A stretch of DNA of 64,000 nt from Candidatus Rifleibacteriota bacterium (GTDB lineage Bacteria > Muiribacteriota > Ozemobacteria > Ozemobacterales > Ozemobacteraceae), in the NCBI GenBank assembly GCA_015233155.1, contig JADFYG010000001.1:62001-126000 (forward strand), in the 5' to 3' direction. The notes below the pieces were generated by a model. It had not been told where the DNA came from, ran no database searches, and was given only the letters and a program-made list of their open reading frames with translations. This document shows, in pieces, positions 45,485-53,585 of this stretch; within the stretch, counting starts at the first letter, position 1; each line of letters begins with the position of its first letter. Made by a program: the position numbers and the translations under genes.

Positions 45485-48361
45485 ATGGAACTGCGACAGC
45501 ACATTTACGAAACCCTTTCGACACTAATTGACACCAATGACCGGCTATTGGTGATTCACTCTTCCTTGTTTCACCTTCGTTTTCCGATCGACGGTCTAAA
45601 AGGTAGTTTTCTTGACGCGTTACGGCTTCTGCTGCGCGATGGAAAAACACTTGCACTGGCGACATTCACCTGGGATTTTTGCGGCCGGAAGCGATATCAT
45701 TTTCACGATTCAATTTCGGAAACAGGACAACTGGGAGGGTGGTTTCTCGAGCTGGAAGGCGTGCGGCGAACGCCGCATCCGATCTACTCGTTCGCTGTTG
45801 CCGGCGCATTGGCTGAAGAATTGATAGCGTGTAAAAATTCCACCACGTTTGGCGAAGATTCCGTGTTTGCTTTTTTCGAACGGCAAAACGCCCGCGTGAT
45901 AATGCTTGGTTGCGGATGGGATTCATGTACCCAATACCATAAATACGAAGAGGAAGTCCTCGTTCCCTACCGATTATTCAAAGATTTCATCGGCGAAGCC
46001 GATTATGGAGACGGTTATCATAATGTAACCGCCCGTATGTTTGTCCGGGATCTGGCAATCAATCCACTGAATGATTTTTCGCCGATTGCCGATGAAATGT
46101 CGCGTAATGGTAGCATCAAAAGCACCTCTCTCGGAAGGGGAAGCGTTCAAACGGCTCTTTGCTCTGATGTCGCCCGTGCAGCCCGCTATCTTCTGAAACA
46201 AGACCCTTTCGTTCTTTTGCATGAGCCAGAGAAGATTCGTCTCGCGGTCAGGAATAAAAACATCGGAAAGCGCCCATTGAAGATGGCATTGATCGGCGCC
46301 ACAAACCTAGAGCTGCTAAAGACCGCTGTACAGCAATGTGCCGCTATGTTTGCTCCCGATCGTCTGATCGAAGTTTATGCACCACCATTCGGACAACAGT
46401 ATAATGAGTTGTTTGCCGGATCATCTGAATTAAAGGCGTTCAACGCCGATTTTACATTTTTCGTCGATCGTCTTGAGGATATTCTCTGCATTGACACACT
46501 TAACGATCGATCTCAAAACGATAATGAAGAAGAGCTTTTCGATCGCTTTACAGATGCATTAAAATTATATGCTTCGACCTGTGGTGGCCATATTTACGTG
46601 AATTCATTCATAAACAGCCAGCCACTGGTCCTAGGAATATCAGACGCAACGGTAAGCGATGGAGTTCGAAAGCGAGTCCTGTATTTTAACGAGCAACTCG
46701 AAGTCGTCGTTTCCAATACTAATAATGTTTCGTTATTCGACCTGAATCAGGCAGCGCTGTTGTTCAGAACGGGACCGACCTTCGACGAGCGACTGTGGCG
46801 TCTCGGCAAATTTCCATTTTCACAATCGTTTTCGGAGTATCTGATCCGGCGTTACTGCGGAATAATGCTTTCTCACCTCGGGAAAACTGTTCGTGTCATT
46901 GTGGTCGATCTGGACAACACCTTGTGGGGCGGCGTTCTCGGAGAAGACGGTTTTGAAGGCATTAAGATCGGTGGCGATTATCCCGGGAACGCATTCAAAG
47001 CTTTTCAGCGTACCTTGAAAGGCTTGTCGGGGCGCGGGATAGCCTTGGCAATATGCAGTAAAAACGAGGAAAAGTCTGCCCTGGAGGTAATTAATAGTCA
47101 TCCGGAGATGGTTTTGCGTGAAGAAGATTTCGCGGCATCCAGAATTAACTGGAATTTGAAATCGCAAAATATTCAGGAAATTGCTGATGAGTTGAATATC
47201 GGTCTTGATAACATTCTTTTCGTCGATGATAACCCGGCTGAACGTGAGCAAATGCGTCTTCAGCTTCCACGAGTGAAGACTTTTGATTTTCCGGAGGATC
47301 CTGCTTTTTACTCGTCTGCGTTGTTGTCTGCGCCTGAGCTTGAATGTTCGGTGATCACGGTTGAGGATAAAAAGCGAGCAGCCGCTTATCAGGCGAAACG
47401 TGAAATAGATGGCCAACGGCGGGCGTTTGACAGGATAGAGGATTTTTATGCATCGCTTGATAGCAGAGTGCATTTGTTCTCACTTGATAAAGGCAATATC
47501 GACAGAGCAGTACAATTGATTTCGAAGACAAACCAGTTTAATGCAACGACAAAGCGGTATACGCGGCAGGATCTGGATACAATGAAATCGGGTGGCGACT
47601 GGGTAATTGTCATTGGCACTGAAGACAAGTTTTCCGCATTGGAAAACATAGGCGTCATCATTCTTCGCTGGAACGCTCCGGCCCCTCGCAAAGTGTTGAT
47701 TGACAGTTTTCTGTTATCCTGCCGGGTATTGGGACGCGGAATCGAAGTCGCCGTTTTATCCTGGGCGCGGCGGACGGCTCGCGAACTGGGCATGGATCAG
47801 ATCATCGGCCGCATCATTCCGACCGAAAAAAACGGGCCTGTACGGAGCATCTACAGTAATAACGGTTTTGTCGAAGAAACTACCGGCGGAGACTGGTTTT
47901 ATGACGTGCGGAAAGTCACTCCTGAGATCCCCGACTGGATACAAATCATCGAGCATTTTGATAAATGTATGAGTAAACGAGCTTGTGAGCCAGTGGATGA
48001 ACCAGTCAGTGAAATTCGGAGTGAAGGGATTCAGGGGCCTGAAAGTGATATTGCCGAAGAGAAGTCGGACATTTTAGCCCAATCCACACAGGACGAGTCG
48101 GTATCCGATATTTCTTCCAAATTGGATGGGCTGATCAGGAAATTCCTGCATCTTGCGCCTGATTTTGCTCTTGCTGAGGCAGGACTCGGTCTGACTCCTG
48201 GCTGGGATTCAATGCGCCAGCTCGAATTACTGTTGTCAATAGAATCAGCATTCGATATTACTTTTCGATCCCAGGAAATGGAAAAAACCACTACGTATAA
48301 AGATCTTCGGAAACTCATGGACGTGAAATTTACCGCGCAGAATGCTCGCTCCGTGAGGTGA
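45485..48361 (+). CDS. Three-part fusion: AAC(3)-like N-acyltransferase, FkbH (HAD-GNAT), acyl carrier protein
   Basis: 958 residues. Residues 1-265 resemble aminoglycoside 3-N-acetyltransferases (LVIHSSLFHL, GRKRYHFHD, RRTPHPIYSFAVAG, GWDSCTQYHKYEEEV). Residues 465-640 form an FkbH-type HAD domain with the nucleophile motif VVDLDNTLWGG (D475, D477), the ICSKNEEKSA motif and ILFVDDNPAERE; a GNAT-like region follows to about 830 (SKTNQFNATTKRYTRQDL). After a polar linker, residues 885-955 form an acyl carrier domain with serine S909 in GWDSMRQLELL, the place for phosphopantetheine. FkbH proteins take 1,3-bisphosphoglycerate and load glyceryl on an ACP. The natural reading is a machine that charges its own ACP with a three-carbon acyl group and transfers it to an amino sugar. 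It starts the gene run that includes DUF4910 and methylase genes. Confidence 0.84.
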   Translation: MELRQHIYETLSTLIDTNDRLLVIHSSLFHLRFPIDGLKGSFLDALRLLLRDGKTLALATFTWDFCGRKRYHFHDSISETGQLGGWFLELEGVRRTPHPIYSFAVAGALAEELIACKNSTTFGEDSVFAFFERQNARVIMLGCGWDSCTQYHKYEEEVLVPYRLFKDFIGEADYGDGYHNVTARMFVRDLAINPLNDFSPIADEMSRNGSIKSTSLGRGSVQTALCSDVARAARYLLKQDPFVLLHEPEKIRLAVRNKNIGKRPLKMALIGATNLELLKTAVQQCAAMFAPDRLIEVYAPPFGQQYNELFAGSSELKAFNADFTFFVDRLEDILCIDTLNDRSQNDNEEELFDRFTDALKLYASTCGGHIYVNSFINSQPLVLGISDATVSDGVRKRVLYFNEQLEVVVSNTNNVSLFDLNQAALLFRTGPTFDERLWRLGKFPFSQSFSEYLIRRYCGIMLSHLGKTVRVIVVDLDNTLWGGVLGEDGFEGIKIGGDYPGNAFKAFQRTLKGLSGRGIALAICSKNEEKSALEVINSHPEMVLREEDFAASRINWNLKSQNIQEIADELNIGLDNILFVDDNPAEREQMRLQLPRVKTFDFPEDPAFYSSALLSAPELECSVITVEDKKRAAAYQAKREIDGQRRAFDRIEDFYASLDSRVHLFSLDKGNIDRAVQLISKTNQFNATTKRYTRQDLDTMKSGGDWVIVIGTEDKFSALENIGVIILRWNAPAPRKVLIDSFLLSCRVLGRGIEVAVLSWARRTARELGMDQIIGRIIPTEKNGPVRSIYSNNGFVEETTGGDWFYDVRKVTPEIPDWIQIIEHFDKCMSKRACEPVDEPVSEIRSEGIQGPESDIAEEKSDILAQSTQDESVSDISSKLDGLIRKFLHLAPDFALAEAGLGLTPGWDSMRQLELLLSIESAFDITFRSQEMEKTTTYKDLRKLMDVKFTAQNARSVR

Positions 48362-48365
48362 ATGA

Positions 48366-49670
48366 ATGACAGATAAGACGGAAATCGCCGCCATGGAATC
48401 TTATTTCCAGCGTCTTTGGCCTATCATGCGCAGCATTACTGGCCATGGAGTCAGGCAAAGTCATGATATTCTCTCCGAGCTGGTTCCTTTCGAACGCTTC
48501 GAAGTTCCGACTGGGACAAAGTGTTTCGATTGGATTGTTCCAAAGGAATGGGTATGTCGGGAAGCCTATGTCATAGCGCCTGGTGGCCGACGTATACTGG
48601 ATATACGTGAAAACACACTCCATCTTCTCAACTATTCGATACCTTTTCGAGGACGCATGACTCTTGCAGAACTGGACAAACACTTGTTCAGTCTTCCCGA
48701 AATTCCCGATGCGATCCCATACAAGACCAGTTACTATTCACCGCGCTGGGGTTTCTGTCTGTCGCATCAAATGCGGGAAGGATTGCAAGATGGCATCTAC
48801 GAGGTAGTTGTAGACACTGATCATATCGATGGATCGTTGACGATTTCCCAGGCTATCCTGCCTGGAGAAACTGCAGACGAGGTATTGATTTCGACTTATA
48901 CATGTCATCCGTCGATGGCCAACAATGAACTGTCCGGGCCGCTGGTTTCAGCTTTTTTGTATCGTCGGCTTGCTTTGCTTCCGCGAAGACGATTGACATA
49001 TCGTTTCGTTTTCCTTCCGGAAACTATAGGAAGTATCACATTTCTTTCGATGTTTGGTACGCACTTGCTGGAGAAACTCGTGGCGGGTTTCGTCGTGAGC
49101 TGTGTCGGAGATGCGCGACCCTTCACCTATATGAAATCGCGACGAGGAGACACTATCGCTGACCGAGCCGCTCAGGTCGTATTGACGAAGCGAACCGACA
49201 ACCTGTTTCACCTCCTGGATTTCGATCCGAACGGAAGCGATGAGAGGCAATATTGCTCGCCTGGTTTCAACCTGCCGGTCGGGGTGATTGCGAGAGCACT
49301 GTACGGGGAATTCCGTGAATATCATACTTCGCTTGACAATCGTGATTTCATTTCTTTCGAGGCTATGAGCAACTCAGTTGACGTGTGTTTCGAGATCTGC
49401 CACACAATTGATCGAAATCTTACATATTGCCGCACAATGCCCTTTTGCGAACCACAACTTGGAAGAAGGGGTTTGTATGAAAGTGTTGGCGGTGTACAGG
49501 TTACTGAGGAGCGGGCAAAAACATTATTGTGGCTTCTAAATCTTGCCGATGGAGAGCATGACCTGATTCGAATGGCGGTTCGAAGCAAAATGCCGTTCGA
49601 TCTTTTCCACGAGCTTGCAGAAACATGTGTAAAAGCCGGTTTACTCAAATCTGTGAACAAGTCGTTATAA
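48366..49670 (+). CDS. DUF4910 aminopeptidase-like protein
   Basis: 434 residues, four bases after the fusion gene. The N-terminal half (MESYFQRLWPIMRSITGHGV, then FERFEVPTGTKCFDWIVPKE and ISTYTCHPSMANNELSGPL) and the metal-site-like residues (H in TCHPS, E-L-S-G, then FLPETIGSI and HTSLDNRDFIS) belong to the DUF4910/DUF2172 family, which has an M28-like zinc peptidase fold. Members cluster with flagellin- or polysaccharide-modification genes, and their reaction is not established. By fold it could deacylate an amino sugar or process an amide. The close spacing couples it to the fusion gene. Confidence 0.8.
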   Translation: MTDKTEIAAMESYFQRLWPIMRSITGHGVRQSHDILSELVPFERFEVPTGTKCFDWIVPKEWVCREAYVIAPGGRRILDIRENTLHLLNYSIPFRGRMTLAELDKHLFSLPEIPDAIPYKTSYYSPRWGFCLSHQMREGLQDGIYEVVVDTDHIDGSLTISQAILPGETADEVLISTYTCHPSMANNELSGPLVSAFLYRRLALLPRRRLTYRFVFLPETIGSITFLSMFGTHLLEKLVAGFVVSCVGDARPFTYMKSRRGDTIADRAAQVVLTKRTDNLFHLLDFDPNGSDERQYCSPGFNLPVGVIARALYGEFREYHTSLDNRDFISFEAMSNSVDVCFEICHTIDRNLTYCRTMPFCEPQLGRRGLYESVGGVQVTEERAKTLLWLLNLADGEHDLIRMAVRSKMPFDLFHELAETCVKAGLLKSVNKSL

Positions 49671-49771
49671 GATCTGACAAGCCTTCGGAAATGCCTGCGA
49701 AGAAAATGGTTTCATAAAGATGTGATTCAGGTTACAAAAAATAAACTTTATAAGGAGGCTGGACAGAAAAA

Positions 49772-50524
49772 ATGGAACAACAAAGATTTGGGGAATTGTC
49801 ATCCGACAAGGAAAGTAATGCGAGGGCGAATTTTTTTGAACTTTTCAAAAACTGCCCGATTCCTGACAATGAATTGCTTGCAAACCTGGGGTTGTTCATC
49901 AAACGACAAAGTCTTTCCCGTATCCTGTTCATGCACGATCTGTATAAAAAAATCCTGCCGATTCATGGCAATGTCATTGAGTTCGGCTGCCGCTGGGGAC
50001 AGAATCTTGCTTTATTTTCTGCGTGTCGCGGTATGTACGAGCCGTTCAACTATTGTCGAAAGATAATCGGATTCGACACGTTTGAGGGGTTCCCGTCAGT
50101 TTGCGCTAAAGATGGTACGTCTGAATATGCCAAGAAAGGCACATACAAGGTTACGGCAGGTTATGCGGATTTTCTCAACAAAGTTCTGGCCTATCATGAG
50201 GAAGAAAGCCCTGTTTCGCACATAAAGAAATTTGAACTGGTCAAGGGGGATGCGTCCGTCGAGATCGAGAAATATCTGAAGGATAATCCGGAGACGATCG
50301 TTGCCATGGCATATTTCGATTTTGACATCTATGAGCCTACGAAAACATGCCTGAATGCGATCAAAGGGCATCTTACAAAGGGAAGCGTGATCGGATTCGA
50401 CGAGTTGAACTGCAAAGATTTCCCCGGTGAAACTCTCGCGGTGAAAGAAGTTTTTGGTCTCGATAAATACAGCATCAGACATGATCCCAACAGCCCAAGT
50501 CCATCATACATAGTCATTGAATAA
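49772..50524 (+). CDS. TylF/MycF-like SAM-dependent O-methyltransferase
   Basis: 250 residues with AAGGAGG 15 bases before the ATG. SAM-binding motif NVIEFGCRWGQNLALFSAC, then KIIGFDTFEGFPSV, a D residue in LVKGDASVEIEKYL, MAYFDFDIYEPTKT and SVIGFDELNCKDFPGE. The FDxFEGFP and GDxxxxIPxx layout fits macrocin O-methyltransferase (TylF), which methylates sugar hydroxyls with a metal ion. It would suit an O-methyl group on a sugar or on a glyceroyl unit. It is the last plus-strand gene of the island, with the 37-base palindrome after it. Confidence 0.78.
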   Translation: MEQQRFGELSSDKESNARANFFELFKNCPIPDNELLANLGLFIKRQSLSRILFMHDLYKKILPIHGNVIEFGCRWGQNLALFSACRGMYEPFNYCRKIIGFDTFEGFPSVCAKDGTSEYAKKGTYKVTAGYADFLNKVLAYHEEESPVSHIKKFELVKGDASVEIEKYLKDNPETIVAMAYFDFDIYEPTKTCLNAIKGHLTKGSVIGFDELNCKDFPGETLAVKEVFGLDKYSIRHDPNSPSPSYIVIE

Positions 50525-50556
50525 CTGGGAAACGCGGCAGCGATATTGATGATTCA

Positions 50557-50593
50557 ATCACGTAGTGGCGGGTTTAACCCGCCACTACGTGAT
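50557..50593. terminator. Perfect 37-base palindrome between convergent genes, probable bidirectional terminator
   Basis: ATCACGTAGTGGCGGGTT, one central T, then the exact complement: 18 paired bases. It lies between the stop of the methyltransferase (50524) and that of the minus-strand PLP gene (50613). No T run follows on either strand, so simple Rho-independent termination is not certain; it may instead be a REP-like element. Confidence 0.5.
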
Positions 50594-50612
50594 GTCTGGG
50601 TGTGCTCAGTAT

Positions 50613-52178
50613 TCATTCATTGTGGCATTTGACGAGCAATGCCGTTGTGTCCAGTGTTGCTAAAGCTCTATGAATTACGGCTGACGCCTTTGCTCCGTTT
50701 TGCGATGTCGCCTCTACAATCAGTCTGGCGCTGGCGCACAGCCTTAAAGCACTAACCGGTATACCGTTGCGGTTTCCGCATGCAGCTGGTTGCCCTAACT
50801 GGCAACGTAATCTGGCGGGCTTTCCGTTTAATCCGGGGAGTGGCAAGCCATTACCGTTGGCGAGGTTGGCCTGCATCGATTGATATATCTGCAATGTCTG
50901 ATCGCGGCTTAAATGAACTTTCCTGTGGTCAGGGCCGGGCCGATAAAGCAGAAATGAAAAGATTGTCGGAATGTGGTCCCAGCCCGATGCGTCTATCAAC
51001 GGAGTTCGGACAATTGGGGATACAGGTAAGGGGTCGAAAGCGGGATCACTCATCAGGCGATTCTGTACGGCGTCCGCAAATGCCTTGAGGAAACTCTTGA
51101 CCTGTGCGTCAGGCACTGATCGAAACATGCGCAGTTCTTCCAATGCCGCTTCCCACCGCAGTAACAAGCCAAAGTTCGCGATATTTGCGAGATTTTCCGC
51201 GACCGCCCAGTTATCGGGCCAGTCAGCGCGTGCCGAGTATAAGTTTAGCGCTGCCGACGGCCGGTGCCCGCGAAGCCGTACTGCGACCGATGACGGAATT
51301 AGTAATGCGCCTGAAAAAGCCGGACCGGTAACAAATTTTGACCCGGTCATCGCCACTATGAAGCCTTGATTCAGATAAGCCCTTAAAGTGGATTGTGCCA
51401 TCCGGAATTGAGATGCATCGACCAATACATCGACTGTTTCAGGTAGTCGGCGATGCAGTGCTGAGACATAGCCTAGGTCAGGCGAAATTAATCCGGTTTT
51501 TGAAAGATCTATCAGGATCAAAAGAACGCGTTGCCCTCTTTTCGCGGAGCCGGTTACGAGGGTTTCTATTTCAGCATTAACCGCAGAAGGTTGCCGTGGG
51601 TTGCCATTGGCCAGCCGAACAGGCACTGTAACAACTTCTATGGCGTTTCCACCGCCAATAGGCGTTTTCTCGATTGTGGGAAAACCGAGCGCGGAGCGTG
51701 TGCTGAAGTGCTGCCCGCTCAGGGCAGTCGACACGTCACTGCCGGTTTCATCCGACTCCGTCATAATGATTAGAGTTGGCATCAATTCAGAGCCTGCGAC
51801 CATCTGAGCGGCAATCAGATGCAAGTCCGTACCAGACGCTGCGAATATGATTTCCAGGCCATGCATGTCAGATACGCCGCATAAATACAACAGCTCTTGT
51901 CGTATCCGATTCAGTTCGCGGGTGTACAGCGCCTCGTGGGTCTCATTATGGATGTTTGTGGCAAGCCTGCGGCGAAGCCGGTCTGCCGCAGCAAAACTTG
52001 GTTCTGAAATTGTAGATGCGGTCGATGAGGCGAATGCTGCTACACCGGGGTCTGGAATCGGTGAGCAACCATATTTATTCAAGGCGAGGCTTGGGTCCAA
52101 TGCTATGCGCGCATCGCCTCCATCAAGTAAAAGTCGCTCTGTCGGTAACAATCTGAAGTCTTTCAGCAGTTCATGCAC
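50613..52178 (-). CDS. PLP-dependent transferase-like protein (fold type I, class V-like)
   Basis: 521 residues; no close family recognised. The pattern is that of class V aminotransferases: a pocket serine/threonine in AASGTDLHLIAAQM (residues 114-127), an aspartate in VLVDASQFRM (D254, with Q257) and a lysine in MTGSKFVTGPAF (K281) where PLP would be bound. Residues 1-100 include a helix with charged residues. It is the last gene of the minus-strand run decarboxylase, ATP-grasp, this protein, with 45 bases between it and the ATP-grasp gene. Possible roles: removing or inserting an amino group, or desulfuration. Substrate unknown. Confidence 0.62.
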   Translation of the reverse strand: MHELLKDFRLLPTERLLLDGGDARIALDPSLALNKYGCSPIPDPGVAAFASSTASTISEPSFAAADRLRRRLATNIHNETHEALYTRELNRIRQELLYLCGVSDMHGLEIIFAASGTDLHLIAAQMVAGSELMPTLIIMTESDETGSDVSTALSGQHFSTRSALGFPTIEKTPIGGGNAIEVVTVPVRLANGNPRQPSAVNAEIETLVTGSAKRGQRVLLILIDLSKTGLISPDLGYVSALHRRLPETVDVLVDASQFRMAQSTLRAYLNQGFIVAMTGSKFVTGPAFSGALLIPSSVAVRLRGHRPSAALNLYSARADWPDNWAVAENLANIANFGLLLRWEAALEELRMFRSVPDAQVKSFLKAFADAVQNRLMSDPAFDPLPVSPIVRTPLIDASGWDHIPTIFSFLLYRPGPDHRKVHLSRDQTLQIYQSMQANLANGNGLPLPGLNGKPARLRCQLGQPAACGNRNGIPVSALRLCASARLIVEATSQNGAKASAVIHRALATLDTTALLVKCHNE

Positions 52179-52223
52179 AATTATGCACTGATCGGCTTCC
52201 CAGAAGTGGCTTGCTCAATTCAA

Positions 52224-53465
52224 TCACTTTTGGAACTCTTTCACTTCATTGATTAACATCTGACGAAAGGCATTAAAGACTTTTCGCATTTGTGGCTGTT
52301 TATATGGAAAAATATCAATCGGATCCATTGCATGGACAATCATGTTGCTATCGACCTCGAATATCAGCAATTGCCCATTAATCGTCTCACCACAATCGAT
52401 ACCAAGGTAGTCGAGACCTATGCGTTCGTTGATGGCGTGGAATGCCTCGGCGTGGCGGCGTGCGAAATCATCATCGAAACTGGCCATGAATCGTGCTTCC
52501 TCTGCCCTGTTTTCAGCGTTTTTCATCATGTCGGCATTGAGGTAATGGACCATCCAACGCGGAGATACTGCCATGTGGCAAATGAAAGGTTGGCCTTTAA
52601 TAAGCACGATACGACATTTGCGAAACAAACCATCCGATCCGCTATAATCGACGAAGCGTGCAATATAGAATTCGTGTTCTGGCGATGTCGATAAAAAGCC
52701 CTCAACGTCAGCCAGCTGATCTAACCTGGCAAGACCATGGCCTGCATGAGAATCGACAGGTCGGACAATAACCGGAAACTTGCAATCCGCAAGGATACTG
52801 CTAATCGGGAGTTCTGTCAGGCCAATACGCTCCAGAGTTCGCCGGTAGACTCTTGCTGTGATCGGCATAACCACTCCCGGCAAATTCTGTAGTAAGGCGC
52901 AGGCGCTGTCTCGCGACAAAATATTAATGCGGGCAGGCAAATTGATGACCTTGCGCGGCCATGTTTCCAAAAGCTTTCCGACATGTTGAAGCAGTGCATG
53001 AGTCTGATCGGACTCAGAAATAGCGACAAACACCAGATCGTGATCGGGCAATGAAGATGGAAAGGGCTGTCCGGGCTTGATATAAACCATATACAACGTG
53101 ATATCCGAGTCTTCCAGTAAAAATTCAAGAGGGGTGTTTACCATCAAATCACCGGGACCCATTATGGCCAATACCCGAATTCCGGATTGATTGCCGGTGG
53201 TTGGAAACCGATAAATTGACTGCATTTTTAATGCTTCGGCCTGCATAGCAATGCCGACATCGCGTTTTCCTCTGAACTGCAGGATGATCGACATATCCAT
53301 AAATGCATTTGCGTCATTCGGGTGGTTTTTCACTCGATCCAGCAGACGCATCCCCAAAGGAGTAAGGTCAACGTTTTCAAAAACCATTCTCATGAGCGCT
53401 GGAAGTCCGATCAGCGGTTCCTGGTCCTTGCTTTCCGTGTGAGACTGTCTGTCATCGAAAGCCAT
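52224..53465 (-). CDS. ATP-grasp ligase-like protein with a TPR-like N terminus
   Basis: 413 residues. Residues 1-85 contain a degenerate TPR-like helix pair (RVKNHPNDANAFMDMSIILQ, then AEALKMQSIYRF). Residues 100-200 form a Rossmann-like pre-ATP-grasp domain, and residues 205-400 an ATP-grasp fold: PVIVRPVDSHAGHGLARLDQ, EFYIARFVDYSGSDGLF, then YLGIDCGETINGQLLIFEVD and SN, where D, E and N bind Mg-ATP. The family joins a carboxylate to an amine or thiol through an acyl phosphate. As it sits between two PLP enzymes, it may ligate an amino acid or amine. Substrate unknown. Confidence 0.75.
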   Translation of the reverse strand: MAFDDRQSHTESKDQEPLIGLPALMRMVFENVDLTPLGMRLLDRVKNHPNDANAFMDMSIILQFRGKRDVGIAMQAEALKMQSIYRFPTTGNQSGIRVLAIMGPGDLMVNTPLEFLLEDSDITLYMVYIKPGQPFPSSLPDHDLVFVAISESDQTHALLQHVGKLLETWPRKVINLPARINILSRDSACALLQNLPGVVMPITARVYRRTLERIGLTELPISSILADCKFPVIVRPVDSHAGHGLARLDQLADVEGFLSTSPEHEFYIARFVDYSGSDGLFRKCRIVLIKGQPFICHMAVSPRWMVHYLNADMMKNAENRAEEARFMASFDDDFARRHAEAFHAINERIGLDYLGIDCGETINGQLLIFEVDSNMIVHAMDPIDIFPYKQPQMRKVFNAFRQMLINEVKEFQK

Positions 53466-53585
53466 GAAATATTTATGCCGTATTCACGATATATTCCGCA
53501 GGGGGAATCAATCGCCTGAAAACGGGCGCATAACAATTCTCCCCGAAAAAACGCAATATGCTACAGAAATTCTGCATTTTGCTCA

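Noticed and set aside
46820-47473. 217-codon open frame on the minus strand inside the fusion gene
   Set aside because: It is opposite the FkbH domain, which has well-conserved motifs in the plus frame; the reverse protein is Arg/Ile-rich without any pattern.
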